Shown piece after piece: positions 43,327-52,004 of a DNA stretch of 64,000 nucleotides. Numbering within the stretch: position 1 is the stretch's first letter; the number at the start of each line of letters is the position of its first letter. This DNA comes from JBBSEX01 sp038239345. Its GTDB lineage: Bacteria > Acidobacteriota > Terriglobia > Bryobacterales > Bryobacteraceae. A program made the translations under genes and the position numbers. Where the stretch lies: the NCBI GenBank assembly GCA_038239345.1, contig JBBSEX010000012.1, positions 124,001-188,000 on the forward strand, read 5' to 3'. Below the pieces are notes generated by a model that saw only the letters and a program-made list of their open reading frames with translations, ran no database searches and was not told the DNA's origin.

Positions 43327-43857
43327 ATGAACTACATACAGCTTCAGTGGACATGCAAAGCGGCTATGGTCTTGATGGCGGCGGCCGAAGCGCACGCCCA
43401 GGATCCCCGCCGCCGGATCATCGTCAGCATCCCGGATCGTAAGGTCATTCTGCTCGAAGATGGCCAGATAAAGCGGATTTATCCCGTGGCTGTAGGCAAG
43501 CCGTCCACCCCCAGCCCCAGCGGCGAATTCACCGTCGTGGCCCGAATTTCAAATCCGACCTGGTATTACAGAGGCAAAATCGTCGGACCTGGAAGCGCGA
43601 ATCCCATCGGTACCCGCTGGCTCGGTTTGAGCGTGCCCGGCTATGGCATTCACGGCACCAGCGCTCCCGCTTCCATCGGTAAGCCGTCGTCCCACGGTTG
43701 CATTCGAATGCGCAATGCCGACATCGAGGAATTATTTGAGCTGGTGCAAGTGGGCGATCCAGTCGAATTGTTGTCGGAGCTGCCCGCCGATGTGGCCCGG
43801 TTCTTAGCTCTGCCACAAGACGAGCGCGCCATCGTACTGATCGCAGCCGGAAATTAG
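43327..43857 (+). CDS. Secreted L,D-transpeptidase (YkuD domain)
   Basis: The ATG at 43327 gives 176 residues; a TTG four codons upstream is an alternative. A short export segment ends at AAEAHAQ. The YkuD domain starts IIVSIPDRKVILLEDGQ and contains the catalytic motif HGTSAPASIG followed by SHGCIRMRN, with the nucleophile Cys and the base His. It cross-links peptidoglycan through 3-3 bonds or attaches proteins to it. It shares the region with the SEDS-PBP protein only distantly. Confidence 0.93.
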   Translation: MNYIQLQWTCKAAMVLMAAAEAHAQDPRRRIIVSIPDRKVILLEDGQIKRIYPVAVGKPSTPSPSGEFTVVARISNPTWYYRGKIVGPGSANPIGTRWLGLSVPGYGIHGTSAPASIGKPSSHGCIRMRNADIEELFELVQVGDPVELLSELPADVARFLALPQDERAIVLIAAGN

Positions 43858-43866
43858 AGGTGGAAC

Positions 43867-44118
43867 ATGCAGGAACTTAATTCTCTTATAGGACTCGCTA
43901 TTGCGCTTGCGATCTCATTCTTTGCGGCTCTATTCTTTGCGGTGGGCTGTATTCGAGCGGTCGTTGCGTTTGCCGCGGCCCACTATAATAAACACGATGC
44001 AACCCTTGCGAATCGCGCTGCTCGCCTTGCTGGCGGCGAATATCTGCGCGGCGCAAACCATCGACGAGACGACGGCCGAGTTGGCCAAGCGCCTGATGCG
44101 CGATCCCAAAGTGCGTGA
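43867..44118 (+). CDS. Possible small membrane protein
   Basis: The frame of 83 codons begins 9 bases after the L,D-transpeptidase stop with AGAGGTGG at 6 bases before its ATG, a better ribosome site than most genes here. Residues about 6-37 are strongly hydrophobic. The second half lies over the start of the gene at 43997 and its polar, low-complexity tail looks like an out-of-frame reading. Either a short membrane protein is real, or the ribosome site is a relic. Confidence 0.3.
   Translation: MQELNSLIGLAIALAISFFAALFFAVGCIRAVVAFAAAHYNKHDATLANRAARLAGGEYLRGANHRRDDGRVGQAPDARSQSA
43984..43989 (+). promoter_or_regulatory. TATAAT element 7 bases before the start at 43997
   Basis: A consensus TATAAT is followed by AAACACG and then the ATG. 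The gene lacks a Shine-Dalgarno sequence, so it is probably leaderless. Confidence 0.55.
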
Positions 44119-45121
44119 GTTGACCACGCTCTCCGTGCGCAGCGCATCGAGTTTGGACGCAAAGCAGGTGGCTCTTGTCGAAAGCCGCCTGCAGTTCCTG
44201 ACCGGTAAGACCGCCGCGCCCGACGCCGACATCCGCGTCACGCTTTCGGAGAATGCCCGGGATTACGTTTGGGTGGCGGAAATTGGGCGCGGCAAGGATC
44301 GCGACGTCGTGATTTATGAAACGGTTCGAACTCGGGAAAGCTCACCGCAAGGCGGGTCGCTATTGACGCTCGACAAAGAGCTTATCTGGGAACAGGATCA
44401 GCCGATGCTCGATTGGGCCCTGATTGATGACCGCAAAGGTTTGCTGGTAATGGAGCCCGGCAAGCTCGTTCTCTACAAACGCGACGGCATCACGTGGGCT
44501 CCGAAAGCCACCGCCAACCTCGGAGCATCGCGATCTCACGATTCACGCGCCCGTATCGATGTGAACCAGACAGACAATGGGCTCGTTTTGTTTTTTGATG
44601 GGGGCATGTGTACCGGCAGTATCGCGCCGGCGCTGAAAGTGGATTGCGGCGCGACGGAAACCGCTTGGCCAATGGCTTCGTTTCGCGCGGAATTAACGGC
44701 CAATCGCAACTACTTCTCAGGACGCATCAATATAAGTAAGACCGCCAAGACAGTGTCGCCGTTCTACGCCGCAGCCGCACAAGGGACGCTTCTGCTGTTG
44801 GCCGAGCTCGACGGGCGCACGCGTCTGTACACGGCGAACCTTGAACCGCTAGGCGTGATCGGTGGCTGGGGCAGTCAAATCACGGGTGTCGCCAGTTCCT
44901 GTGGCGAGCAAGTTCTCGCGTCGACACCGGGAGACATAACCGACTCTGACGCCGTTCGAGCATATCGCATCGTCGATCTGGGCGCCGTGGCCTCTAGCCA
45001 GCCTCTTGGATTCCCCGGTGCTATCAATGAGCTGTGGTCACAGAACGAAGCGGCGCGTGCCATCACGGTGGATCGGGGGCGCTATGCGGCTTGGGCCGTT
45101 GCGGTGTCTTGCACTAATTAG
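43997..45121 (+). CDS. Secreted protein of unknown function
   Basis: The ATG at 43997 gives 374 residues with a signal peptide (PLRIALLALLAANICAAQ). The mature part starts with a helical segment (TAELAKRLMRDPKVRELT) and continues as a beta-rich, possibly propeller-like domain with WEQDQPMLDWALID and LLLLAELDGRTRLYTANL. Two widely spaced Cys in GGMCTGS and LKVDCGA could form a disulfide. I recognise no family. The next gene starts inside its last 38 bases, so it is coupled to the solute-binding protein and two-component genes. Confidence 0.7.
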   Translation: MQPLRIALLALLAANICAAQTIDETTAELAKRLMRDPKVRELTTLSVRSASSLDAKQVALVESRLQFLTGKTAAPDADIRVTLSENARDYVWVAEIGRGKDRDVVIYETVRTRESSPQGGSLLTLDKELIWEQDQPMLDWALIDDRKGLLVMEPGKLVLYKRDGITWAPKATANLGASRSHDSRARIDVNQTDNGLVLFFDGGMCTGSIAPALKVDCGATETAWPMASFRAELTANRNYFSGRINISKTAKTVSPFYAAAAQGTLLLLAELDGRTRLYTANLEPLGVIGGWGSQITGVASSCGEQVLASTPGDITDSDAVRAYRIVDLGAVASSQPLGFPGAINELWSQNEAARAITVDRGRYAAWAVAVSCTN

Positions 45122-46400
45122 CCTCGTTGCGAATCTCGCCAACGGATCGACGCGGCCGCACTATGGAGGCACGCTGCACGCCCGGATGCGCGCCACGCTG
45201 CTGTCGCTTGACGGGACGCCCTGGCCTACCGATCCAAACGAATCCGCGGCTCGGGAAAAATTGCTCGGTCTGATTGGCGATCAACTCGTGAAGATCGATC
45301 TGCGTGGCAATATTCAGCCATCGCTGGCGACCTCCTGGCAGCACGACGCAGAACGCCGGGTGTGGCAATTTCATCTTCGTCCGAACGTTCAGTTTCACGA
45401 TGGCAGCGCCCTGCTGGGTTCCGATGCCGCGGCGGTGCTGAAGCCGTTTTGCGATTCCATGGTATCGGGCCTGGTTCTCTCCTGCAAATCGCCCACGCCG
45501 CGCCCGGACTTACTTGCTTATCTGGCATCTCCCCGCGCATCGCTTCTCAGGAACTCCACCGCTGGCGTGATCGGAACAGGCCCATTCCGCCTAACCCAAT
45601 GGGCTCCAGGAAAGCGAGCGGTGCTAACCGCCAATGACGCCTATTGGGGAGGCCGTCCATTCGTCGACTCTGTTGAAATCGAATTCGGCCGGCCATTGCG
45701 CGAGCAGTTCATCGAGTTCGAATTGGGCCGCGCCGATGTAATCGAAATCGCTCCTGGCGATGTACGCCGGGCATCGCAAAGGGGGCGTCGCGTGTGGTCG
45801 TCGGCTCCTAGTGAATTGCTGGTTCTACGCTTCACGAATGTTGAGGACGGCCGGTTGCGGGAAGCGGCGGCGTTGGCTATCGATCGCCAGGCGATCCTGA
45901 ATGTGTTGCTGCAGCGCCAAGGTGAAGCCAGCGGCGGATTGCTCCCGCAATGGGTGAGCGGTTATGCGTTTCTGTTCTCCGCTCCCCCCGATGTAGTGCG
46001 CGCACGCCAGTTGGCGAACGAAATTCCGGCGGCGAATCGCACGCTGGCGATTGGGTTTGATGCATCCGATTCGACACTGCGGGCCATCGCGGACCGCATC
46101 GGCGTGAACGTGCGCGATGCCGGCCTGCGAATACAAACTTCACCGCCGAATGCCACGCTCGCGCGAATTCATATTCCCGAAGGCGGCGCGAATCATGCCC
46201 TCAACGTTATCGCCGAAACCCTAGGCGTTTTTGATGTTTTGAACGGAAGCTCTTACGCCATCGAGCGCGGTCTGCTGGACGATTTTCGCGTAATCCCCAT
46301 CGCCCAGATTCCAGAAATTTTCGGACTTAGTTCCCGCCTGCACAATTGGAATCGAGTCTGGGCTCTGGAAAGTGTTTGGCTGGAGACGCCGGGCCAATGA
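45084..46400 (+). CDS. Solute-binding protein, family 5 (peptide/nickel type)
   Basis: The ATG at 45084 has GGGGG upstream and gives 438 residues with an export segment (LGPLRCLALISLVANLANG). GGTLHARM, LVKIDLRGNIQPSLATSW, WQFHLRPNVQFHDGS and GVIGTGPFRLTQW are the typical SBP_bac_5 motifs. The family usually delivers peptides to an ABC permease, but no permease genes are near. Instead its stop overlaps the start of a histidine kinase (ATGA). It may therefore act as the ligand sensor for that kinase. The protein is about 100 residues shorter than OppA. Confidence 0.86.
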   Translation: MRLGPLRCLALISLVANLANGSTRPHYGGTLHARMRATLLSLDGTPWPTDPNESAAREKLLGLIGDQLVKIDLRGNIQPSLATSWQHDAERRVWQFHLRPNVQFHDGSALLGSDAAAVLKPFCDSMVSGLVLSCKSPTPRPDLLAYLASPRASLLRNSTAGVIGTGPFRLTQWAPGKRAVLTANDAYWGGRPFVDSVEIEFGRPLREQFIEFELGRADVIEIAPGDVRRASQRGRRVWSSAPSELLVLRFTNVEDGRLREAAALAIDRQAILNVLLQRQGEASGGLLPQWVSGYAFLFSAPPDVVRARQLANEIPAANRTLAIGFDASDSTLRAIADRIGVNVRDAGLRIQTSPPNATLARIHIPEGGANHALNVIAETLGVFDVLNGSSYAIERGLLDDFRVIPIAQIPEIFGLSSRLHNWNRVWALESVWLETPGQ

Positions 46401-48133
46401 CGTTCCGCTATAAATTATTGATCGCTTCGGCCTTGACGATGGTCGCGGCTGTTGGAGCGGTAGCGTGGACCGTTACGGTGAATACCCGCCGTGCCTTTGA
46501 GCGCATCGACGATCAACGTACAGACGCCCTTGTCGGACAGTTTCGCCGTGAGTTCGATCGCCGGGGCGAGGAGATAGCCCGGCGCATCAACGCTATTGCC
46601 GACTCCGAAGCCGTGCGCAAATTGGCTCTGGAAACCGACTACGCACCGTTCTATAACGAAGCGCAAGATTTGGCCGCCGCGAACTCTCTTGACTTTCTTG
46701 AGCTAATCGCCTCTGATGGGTCAATCATTTCGTCGGCGCAGTGGCCAGCACGCTACGGATACAAGGAAGAATGGATACCCCGCAATTCATTTCCTCCGAA
46801 TGCTTTTCTGAAGCGCGAAGAATTAGCCGCAGACCCCGCGCTGGCTCTGATGGCGGTGCACGCCATCAACGTCAGCGATAAGCGAGTGTTCGTAGTTGGC
46901 GGCCAGCGCATCGACGACGCCTTCCTCTCATCGCTTGTCCTGCCGTCCGGCACGCGGGCGGTGCTTTATCGCAACCTCGACGCTGGGCCGGTAAAGCAAA
47001 CCGATAAGTTCGGCCCGATTATTGAGCAGGTTCGCCGCGACTCCAAGGAATCGAAAATAATCGCCGCGAACGAAACCGTTCACGCCATCCCGTTGATCGG
47101 CGCATCGCTCGAAAACGGACCGCCACCGTTACTGGGCGTCCTGGCCATTGCCACGTCGCGGCAGGAATTGTTATCGCTTGAGAATTTCATTCTCCGTCTG
47201 GGCGCGACAGTCGGTGCGGCGGGAATTCTTTTCGGAATTATGCTTAGCGCTTGGGCGTCGGTGCGTATCACTCGACCGGTAAAGCGCCTGGTCGCCGGCG
47301 CTCGCGCCGTAGCGGACGGCAACTGGAACGCCCATGTCGATGTACATTCATCGGACGAGATCGGGCAGTTGGCCGACGCCTTTAACGACATGACCCGGCA
47401 GTTGATTGAACAGCGAGATAAGTTGATGCAGGCCGAACGAGTCGCGTCGTGGCGCGAACTCGCCCGGCGTCTGGCGCATGAACTGAAGAATCCGCTATTC
47501 CCGCTACAGATCACGATCGAGAATCTGCAACGAGCCCGTGAACGCGATCCGGCGCAGTTCGATGAAGTGTTTCGCGAGTCCACTACAACGCTGCTTGCGG
47601 AGCTGGCAAATTTGAAAACTATCGTCGGCAGCTTCAGCGATTTTTCAAAGATGCCGCCGCCGCAACTGGAGCCAGTGAACGTGAATGAACTGGTGCGGCA
47701 GGTGACGCGGCTATTCGCGGCGCAACTGGAAGATCCGCGTAGGCCGCCGATATCGCCTCGAATGGAATTTGACGAAACACTGCCACCGGTATTCGCCGAC
47801 CCCGATCAATTAAGCCGGGCGCTGCGCAATCTTGTACTGAACGCAATGGATGCGATGCCCCGCGGAGGCCAACTCACCGTGCGGACAAGTCGCGTGAATG
47901 GCAACGCCCGGCTCGAGGTATCGGACACGGGCGAAGGTTTGACGCCTGAAGAATGTGAGCGGCTTTTCACTCCGTACTACACAACTAAGCAACATGGAAC
48001 GGGGCTCGGTTTAGCGATAGTCCAATCGGTTGTCAGCGACCACGGCGGACGCATTTCCGTGGATAGCGAAAAAGGCCGTGGCACCACGTTCCGCATCGAT
48101 CTGCCGCTTGCCAAGCGGGAAGGAAATTTATGA
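46397..48133 (+). CDS. NtrY-like membrane histidine kinase
   Basis: The ATG at 46397 overlaps the previous stop by 4 bases and gives 578 residues. One membrane helix (about 4-27), a periplasmic sensor of about 240 residues, a second helix (about 272-295), a HAMP domain, and then HisKA with His361 in LAHELKNPLFPL. The ATPase domain has NLVLNAMDAM, DTGEG and GTGLGLAIV. It should phosphorylate the NtrC-type regulator encoded next. The sensor domain has a single pattern of PAS/Cache-like strands, but I cannot name its ligand. Confidence 0.93.
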   Translation: MTFRYKLLIASALTMVAAVGAVAWTVTVNTRRAFERIDDQRTDALVGQFRREFDRRGEEIARRINAIADSEAVRKLALETDYAPFYNEAQDLAAANSLDFLELIASDGSIISSAQWPARYGYKEEWIPRNSFPPNAFLKREELAADPALALMAVHAINVSDKRVFVVGGQRIDDAFLSSLVLPSGTRAVLYRNLDAGPVKQTDKFGPIIEQVRRDSKESKIIAANETVHAIPLIGASLENGPPPLLGVLAIATSRQELLSLENFILRLGATVGAAGILFGIMLSAWASVRITRPVKRLVAGARAVADGNWNAHVDVHSSDEIGQLADAFNDMTRQLIEQRDKLMQAERVASWRELARRLAHELKNPLFPLQITIENLQRARERDPAQFDEVFRESTTTLLAELANLKTIVGSFSDFSKMPPPQLEPVNVNELVRQVTRLFAAQLEDPRRPPISPRMEFDETLPPVFADPDQLSRALRNLVLNAMDAMPRGGQLTVRTSRVNGNARLEVSDTGEGLTPEECERLFTPYYTTKQHGTGLGLAIVQSVVSDHGGRISVDSEKGRGTTFRIDLPLAKREGNL

Positions 48134-49503
48134 GCGCACATTTGCTGATCGTCGACGACGATCCAAACACGCTGGCGTCTTTATCGCGCGCCTTTCGCCT
48201 GTCGGGCTATGAGGCCACGGTCTGCGACAACGCCAACGGGGCTTTGGAATTAGTAAAGACGCGGCGCTTCGATGTCATTCTTTCGGATGTCGTGATGCCA
48301 GGTAAGGATGGCATCTCGCTTCTGGAAGATTTGAAGAAGCTGGAGATTCCCACGCCCGTGGTAATGATATCGGGGCAAGCCAATGTCGAGATGGCGGTTC
48401 GCGCAACTCGCCTCGGCGCGGTGGATTTTCTGGAGAAGCCGCTTTCGACGGACAAGCTTCTGCTGACGGTAGAGAACGTCCTGAAGCTTTCCCGATTGGA
48501 AGATGAGAACCGTCAACTGCGCCAGCGTATCGGCAAGCATCAGTTGGTGTGGTCGAGCGAGATTATGAATCGCGTGATGGCCCAAGTGGATCGCGTGGCC
48601 GCCAGCGAAACACGCGTCTGCATTCTGGGCGAGACCGGTACAGGGAAGGAACTGATCGCGCGGACGCTGCATGAGCGAAGCGCGCGCCGCACTGGTCCGT
48701 TCGTCACGTTGAACTGCGCGGCGGTACCCGCGGAGCTGATTGAATCCGAACTCTTCGGACATGAGAAAGGTTCGTTCACAGGCGCCGGTTCCCGGCACTT
48801 AGGCAAGTTTGAGCAGGCGCATCACGGGACATTATTCCTGGATGAAATCGGAGACATGCCGCTGATGATGCAAGCGAAGCTGCTGCGGGTCTTGGAGCAA
48901 AACGAAGTGGAACGCATAGGCGGAGACCGCCCGATTCCAGTGGACGCGCGAGTGATCGTGGCAACGCATCGCAATCTGGATGAACTGGTGAGAGAGGGGA
49001 AATTCCGCCAGGATCTTTATCACCGGGTGTACGTGTTTCCGCTGCGGCTGCCGCCGTTGCGCGATCGCGCCGAAGACATTCCCGTTCTGCTGGAGCACTT
49101 CGCCCGCCAGGTAAGTGAACAAAATGGATGGAAGCCACGACCCTTCACCACGGGCGCTCGCGAAGATCTGGTCCGTTACACCTGGCCGGGCAATGTTCGC
49201 GAACTACGAAACGTCGTGGAGCGGCTGTTGCTGTTGGCGAACGAACAAGTAGATCGCGACACGGTGCGGCTAGCGCTACCAGTTGAGGCAGCAGCCCCAG
49301 AGCGCACCGTCGCCGGGAATGGTAGCGGCCCTCTGGCGGAACGGGTGGAGGCGTTTGAGCGCGAGATTTTACTGCTGGAACTCAAACGCCACAACCATCG
49401 CATGACCGATACAGCTAAAGCGCTCGGGCTGGAACGCAGCCACCTCTACAAGAAATGCCAACAAGCCGGCATCGATTTGCGCGAACTCCGCAAGCCCGAG
49501 TAA
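48130..49503 (+). CDS. NtrC-family sigma-54-dependent response regulator
   Basis: The ATG overlaps the kinase stop (ATGA). The protein has 457 residues: a receiver domain with phospho-acceptor Asp53 in LSDVVMP, an AAA+ domain with Walker A GETGTGKE (167-174), a GSFTGA loop (214-219, one Ser in place of the usual Ala of GAFTGA), and GEIGDMP-like and WPGNVREL segments, then a Fis-type helix-turn-helix at the C-terminus (TDTAKALGLERSHLYKK). It activates transcription from sigma-54 promoters. I found no convincing -24/-12 site nearby. Confidence 0.96.
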   Translation: MSAHLLIVDDDPNTLASLSRAFRLSGYEATVCDNANGALELVKTRRFDVILSDVVMPGKDGISLLEDLKKLEIPTPVVMISGQANVEMAVRATRLGAVDFLEKPLSTDKLLLTVENVLKLSRLEDENRQLRQRIGKHQLVWSSEIMNRVMAQVDRVAASETRVCILGETGTGKELIARTLHERSARRTGPFVTLNCAAVPAELIESELFGHEKGSFTGAGSRHLGKFEQAHHGTLFLDEIGDMPLMMQAKLLRVLEQNEVERIGGDRPIPVDARVIVATHRNLDELVREGKFRQDLYHRVYVFPLRLPPLRDRAEDIPVLLEHFARQVSEQNGWKPRPFTTGAREDLVRYTWPGNVRELRNVVERLLLLANEQVDRDTVRLALPVEAAAPERTVAGNGSGPLAERVEAFEREILLLELKRHNHRMTDTAKALGLERSHLYKKCQQAGIDLRELRKPE

Positions 49504-49505
49504 AT

Positions 49506-51185
49506 TTATCCTCGCTGCTGTTGCAGTTCCTGAAACGTTTTGTGAATTCCGCTCGCCGCGGCCATCTGTTGGGTTCGGCCGAATTCCGCCTTCACTTGCG
49601 CGAGTTGTTCATTACGCACCTGGCGCAGACCCTGTTGCACAAAGCCGAATACAACGAACCAGCTGATTACTCCCAGGAACAGATGCTTCAGAAAGAACGT
49701 CGACGGTAAAGGCGAATTCCACAGCATGTGTATCACAACGGGAATGATAAATGCGCTGAGAAAACGGCCATTGACCAGCATTCCGGGCGAGATCGTCTTA
49801 TCGCCCTTTACGCGCCAAAGGGCGCCGGCGGCAATCGCAGTCCAGGCCACGTGTCCGAATGGCGCAAGCATTCCGCGCAGCAAAATACTCTGCGTCATTG
49901 CGCTGACGCCGCCGTTTCCAAGCAATGCACGAAAGGCATAGCCCGCGCTTTCAAATGCCGCGAACCCCGCGCCGACGGCCGCGCCGAAGAGTAAACCATT
50001 CAGGATGTATTTGTCACTGCGGCGGCGGGCGACGATGATCACCGCCAGCAACTTGCCGATTTCTTCAATGATGCCGGCTTGCGACGCGCCCAACCAACCC
50101 AATGCGGAAACACTGAAGCCGATTAAAGATACGAAGAGCGAGACGACACCGCCAAGACACACCAACATCAACACCTGATAGAAGGCCACGTTTCGCGGGG
50201 TGTTGAGTTCGAAGAGTAGGAACACCGTGGCCAGCGGCATGGCGAACGCGCCCATCATGATCAGCCCGGGTACCAGATTTGGATTGTTGAATTCTTCCAT
50301 GGAAATCAGGAAGCCAAGGTACACGATGCCGACAAACATCAATACACGAAAGAAGAACCAGGGCTTGGGCCAACCGGTCTGCACGTCTTCAATGCGCGGC
50401 GTGGTGCGGCTGGTGCCGACGATAAAATAATCTTCCAAGTCTTCCGGCTTGCGCTTCTTGAATACTTCGGAGAACATTTCCTTCAGGCTAAAACCTTCCA
50501 GCTTGTCAGTCCCAGCAAGTTTATTGAGACGTCCGCCAACCGAATCGAGCAGGCTGACGACGCTGACTGGTGTATCGCCAACCTGCCATGTCGACGCGCC
50601 CAAACGGAACTGCTGGCCCATCGAGAGCCTGCCTTCGCTAACGGGCGCATTGCCGACAAGTAATTGACATCCAGCGAATGTGCGGAAGGTCAACAAGCCA
50701 CCTTGCCAGTGCACTAAAAGATGTTGCTGCGCCACCCCTGGATCGTTGAGTCCGATACCGGCTACCTTGCCGAAGACGACTTCAGCGGCGCCGATCATGA
50801 AGCCTTTTCCGCTATCGGGGCCTAATACACAGCGAATAGGAATGGCCGACGCAGCCTCGGCTGGGGGTGGACCATGATGCACCGGCTGCTGCGGATGCTG
50901 CTGCTGCGGAGCATACTGTTGCTGAGGTTGATACTGCCCCGGCTGCTGTGGCGGATAGTGATTTTGAGGAGGATAGTGCCCTTGCGGCGGTGGCGCATTC
51001 GGCGCCGGAGTTTGTTGCGCCCTCTGTTGCGGTGGCTGTTGAATCGATTGTTGAATCGGAGGAGCCTGCTGCTGTGGTTGCGAGGGCGGCGCCTGAGGCG
51101 AAGCGGGTGCGGACATGTTCGCGCCACAGCGCGCGCAGAATCGGCTGGTGGCTTGGTTTTGAAAAGCGCAATGTGGACAGAACAT
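49506..51185 (-). CDS. PrsW-type intramembrane protease with zinc ribbon and FHA-like domain
   Basis: The protein has 559 residues. An N-terminal zinc ribbon (Cys3, Cys6, Cys17, Cys20) is followed by a long Pro/Gln-rich linker (about residues 28-110). Next is an FHA-like beta domain (about 120-210) with VVFGKVAGIGLNDPGV and QLLVGNAPVSEG, and finally a polytopic PrsW region. The PrsW motifs are present: EEIGKLLAV (metal-binding Glu pair), FAAFESAGYAF, FGHVAWTAIAAG and VIHMLWNS. PrsW cleaves anti-sigma factors in Bacillus. The FHA-like domain suggests that this one is controlled by phospho-threonine, which would fit the Ser/Thr kinase in the first region, although no direct link is shown. Confidence 0.87.
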   Translation of the reverse strand: MFCPHCAFQNQATSRFCARCGANMSAPASPQAPPSQPQQQAPPIQQSIQQPPQQRAQQTPAPNAPPPQGHYPPQNHYPPQQPGQYQPQQQYAPQQQHPQQPVHHGPPPAEAASAIPIRCVLGPDSGKGFMIGAAEVVFGKVAGIGLNDPGVAQQHLLVHWQGGLLTFRTFAGCQLLVGNAPVSEGRLSMGQQFRLGASTWQVGDTPVSVVSLLDSVGGRLNKLAGTDKLEGFSLKEMFSEVFKKRKPEDLEDYFIVGTSRTTPRIEDVQTGWPKPWFFFRVLMFVGIVYLGFLISMEEFNNPNLVPGLIMMGAFAMPLATVFLLFELNTPRNVAFYQVLMLVCLGGVVSLFVSLIGFSVSALGWLGASQAGIIEEIGKLLAVIIVARRRSDKYILNGLLFGAAVGAGFAAFESAGYAFRALLGNGGVSAMTQSILLRGMLAPFGHVAWTAIAAGALWRVKGDKTISPGMLVNGRFLSAFIIPVVIHMLWNSPLPSTFFLKHLFLGVISWFVVFGFVQQGLRQVRNEQLAQVKAEFGRTQQMAAASGIHKTFQELQQQRG

Positions 51186-51299
51186 TAGTGCGAACCCCTG
51201 TCAGGAAGATCAAGTATAGCCTGGAGATCCTCAATGCTTTGCAGCGCGACCTGATGTGGGTGATTGTGTCAGTGAACGGGTATAGCGATACGACGGAAT

Positions 51300-51953
51300 T
51301 TACTCTTGTTGCTGTTTCTTGAATTTCAGCCAATTCACCATTTGTTGGCCATGCTGATCTGTGGGAAAAACGGGATAGAAAACCTTCTCGATGCGACGTT
51401 CGCGAATCACCAGTGTCAGGCGCTTGTTCAGAATCATCCCCGATGTTTCAAACGTTGGAAGCTTCAGCGCGTGCGTGAACGCCAGTGAATTGTCGCTTAG
51501 CACTTCGAACGGCAGATGTAGACGCGTCGCCATCTCCTGCTGATACTCGGTAGTTTGGGCACTGAGTCCGAAGACCTCGGCACCTAGAGATTTCATTTCG
51601 TTGTAGTGATCGCGCATGGAACAGGATTGCGGCGTACAACCGCGAGCGCCGGGGATATCGTTCCAGCCAGCGGGTACGGGCGTGTCCGCTTGACCGGTGC
51701 GGGGATAGATATAGACGATCACGCGTGGGGCGTCTACTCTGCTGAGATCCAGCAAGCGATTACGCGTGGTCTTCAGCTTGATTGAAGGCACGCTCAACCC
51801 CGGCAAGTGATCGCAAGCGCCGTCGTCCAAAGGAACTGGAAGATTCGGCGGTAGTTGATTGATATCGTCCTTTCGCTGGGCCAGAGCGATGGCGGCGGAG
51901 GATCCGGCGGCAACCAAGGTGCGGCGAGTCATATTCCGATTAGTCTCGGACAT
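51300..51953 (-). CDS. Peroxiredoxin/thioredoxin-fold protein (AhpC/TSA type)
   Basis: The protein has 217 residues with a Tat-like or Sec N-terminus (MTRRTLVAAGSSAAIALAQ). The thioredoxin fold has RVIVYIYPRTGQADTP and GARGCTPQSCSMRDHY. Peroxiredoxins normally carry PxxxTxxC, and here Cys lies in GCTPQSC. FGLSAQTTEYQQEMATRLHLPFEVLSD completes the fold. It resembles BCP-type thiol peroxidases, with a modified active-site loop. It probably acts outside the cytoplasm against peroxides. Confidence 0.85.
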   Translation of the reverse strand: MSETNRNMTRRTLVAAGSSAAIALAQRKDDINQLPPNLPVPLDDGACDHLPGLSVPSIKLKTTRNRLLDLSRVDAPRVIVYIYPRTGQADTPVPAGWNDIPGARGCTPQSCSMRDHYNEMKSLGAEVFGLSAQTTEYQQEMATRLHLPFEVLSDNSLAFTHALKLPTFETSGMILNKRLTLVIRERRIEKVFYPVFPTDQHGQQMVNWLKFKKQQQE

Positions 51954-52004
51954 TCCGAACCCGGAGTAAAGCTTGCTCTAAATCGCATGCCGTATCGTGG
52001 AAAT

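Noticed and set aside
50822..51127. Repetitive Pro/Gln-coding region as a possible mobile or repeat array
   Set aside because: It is a low-complexity linker inside the PrsW protease gene, kept in frame, and there are no flanking repeats.
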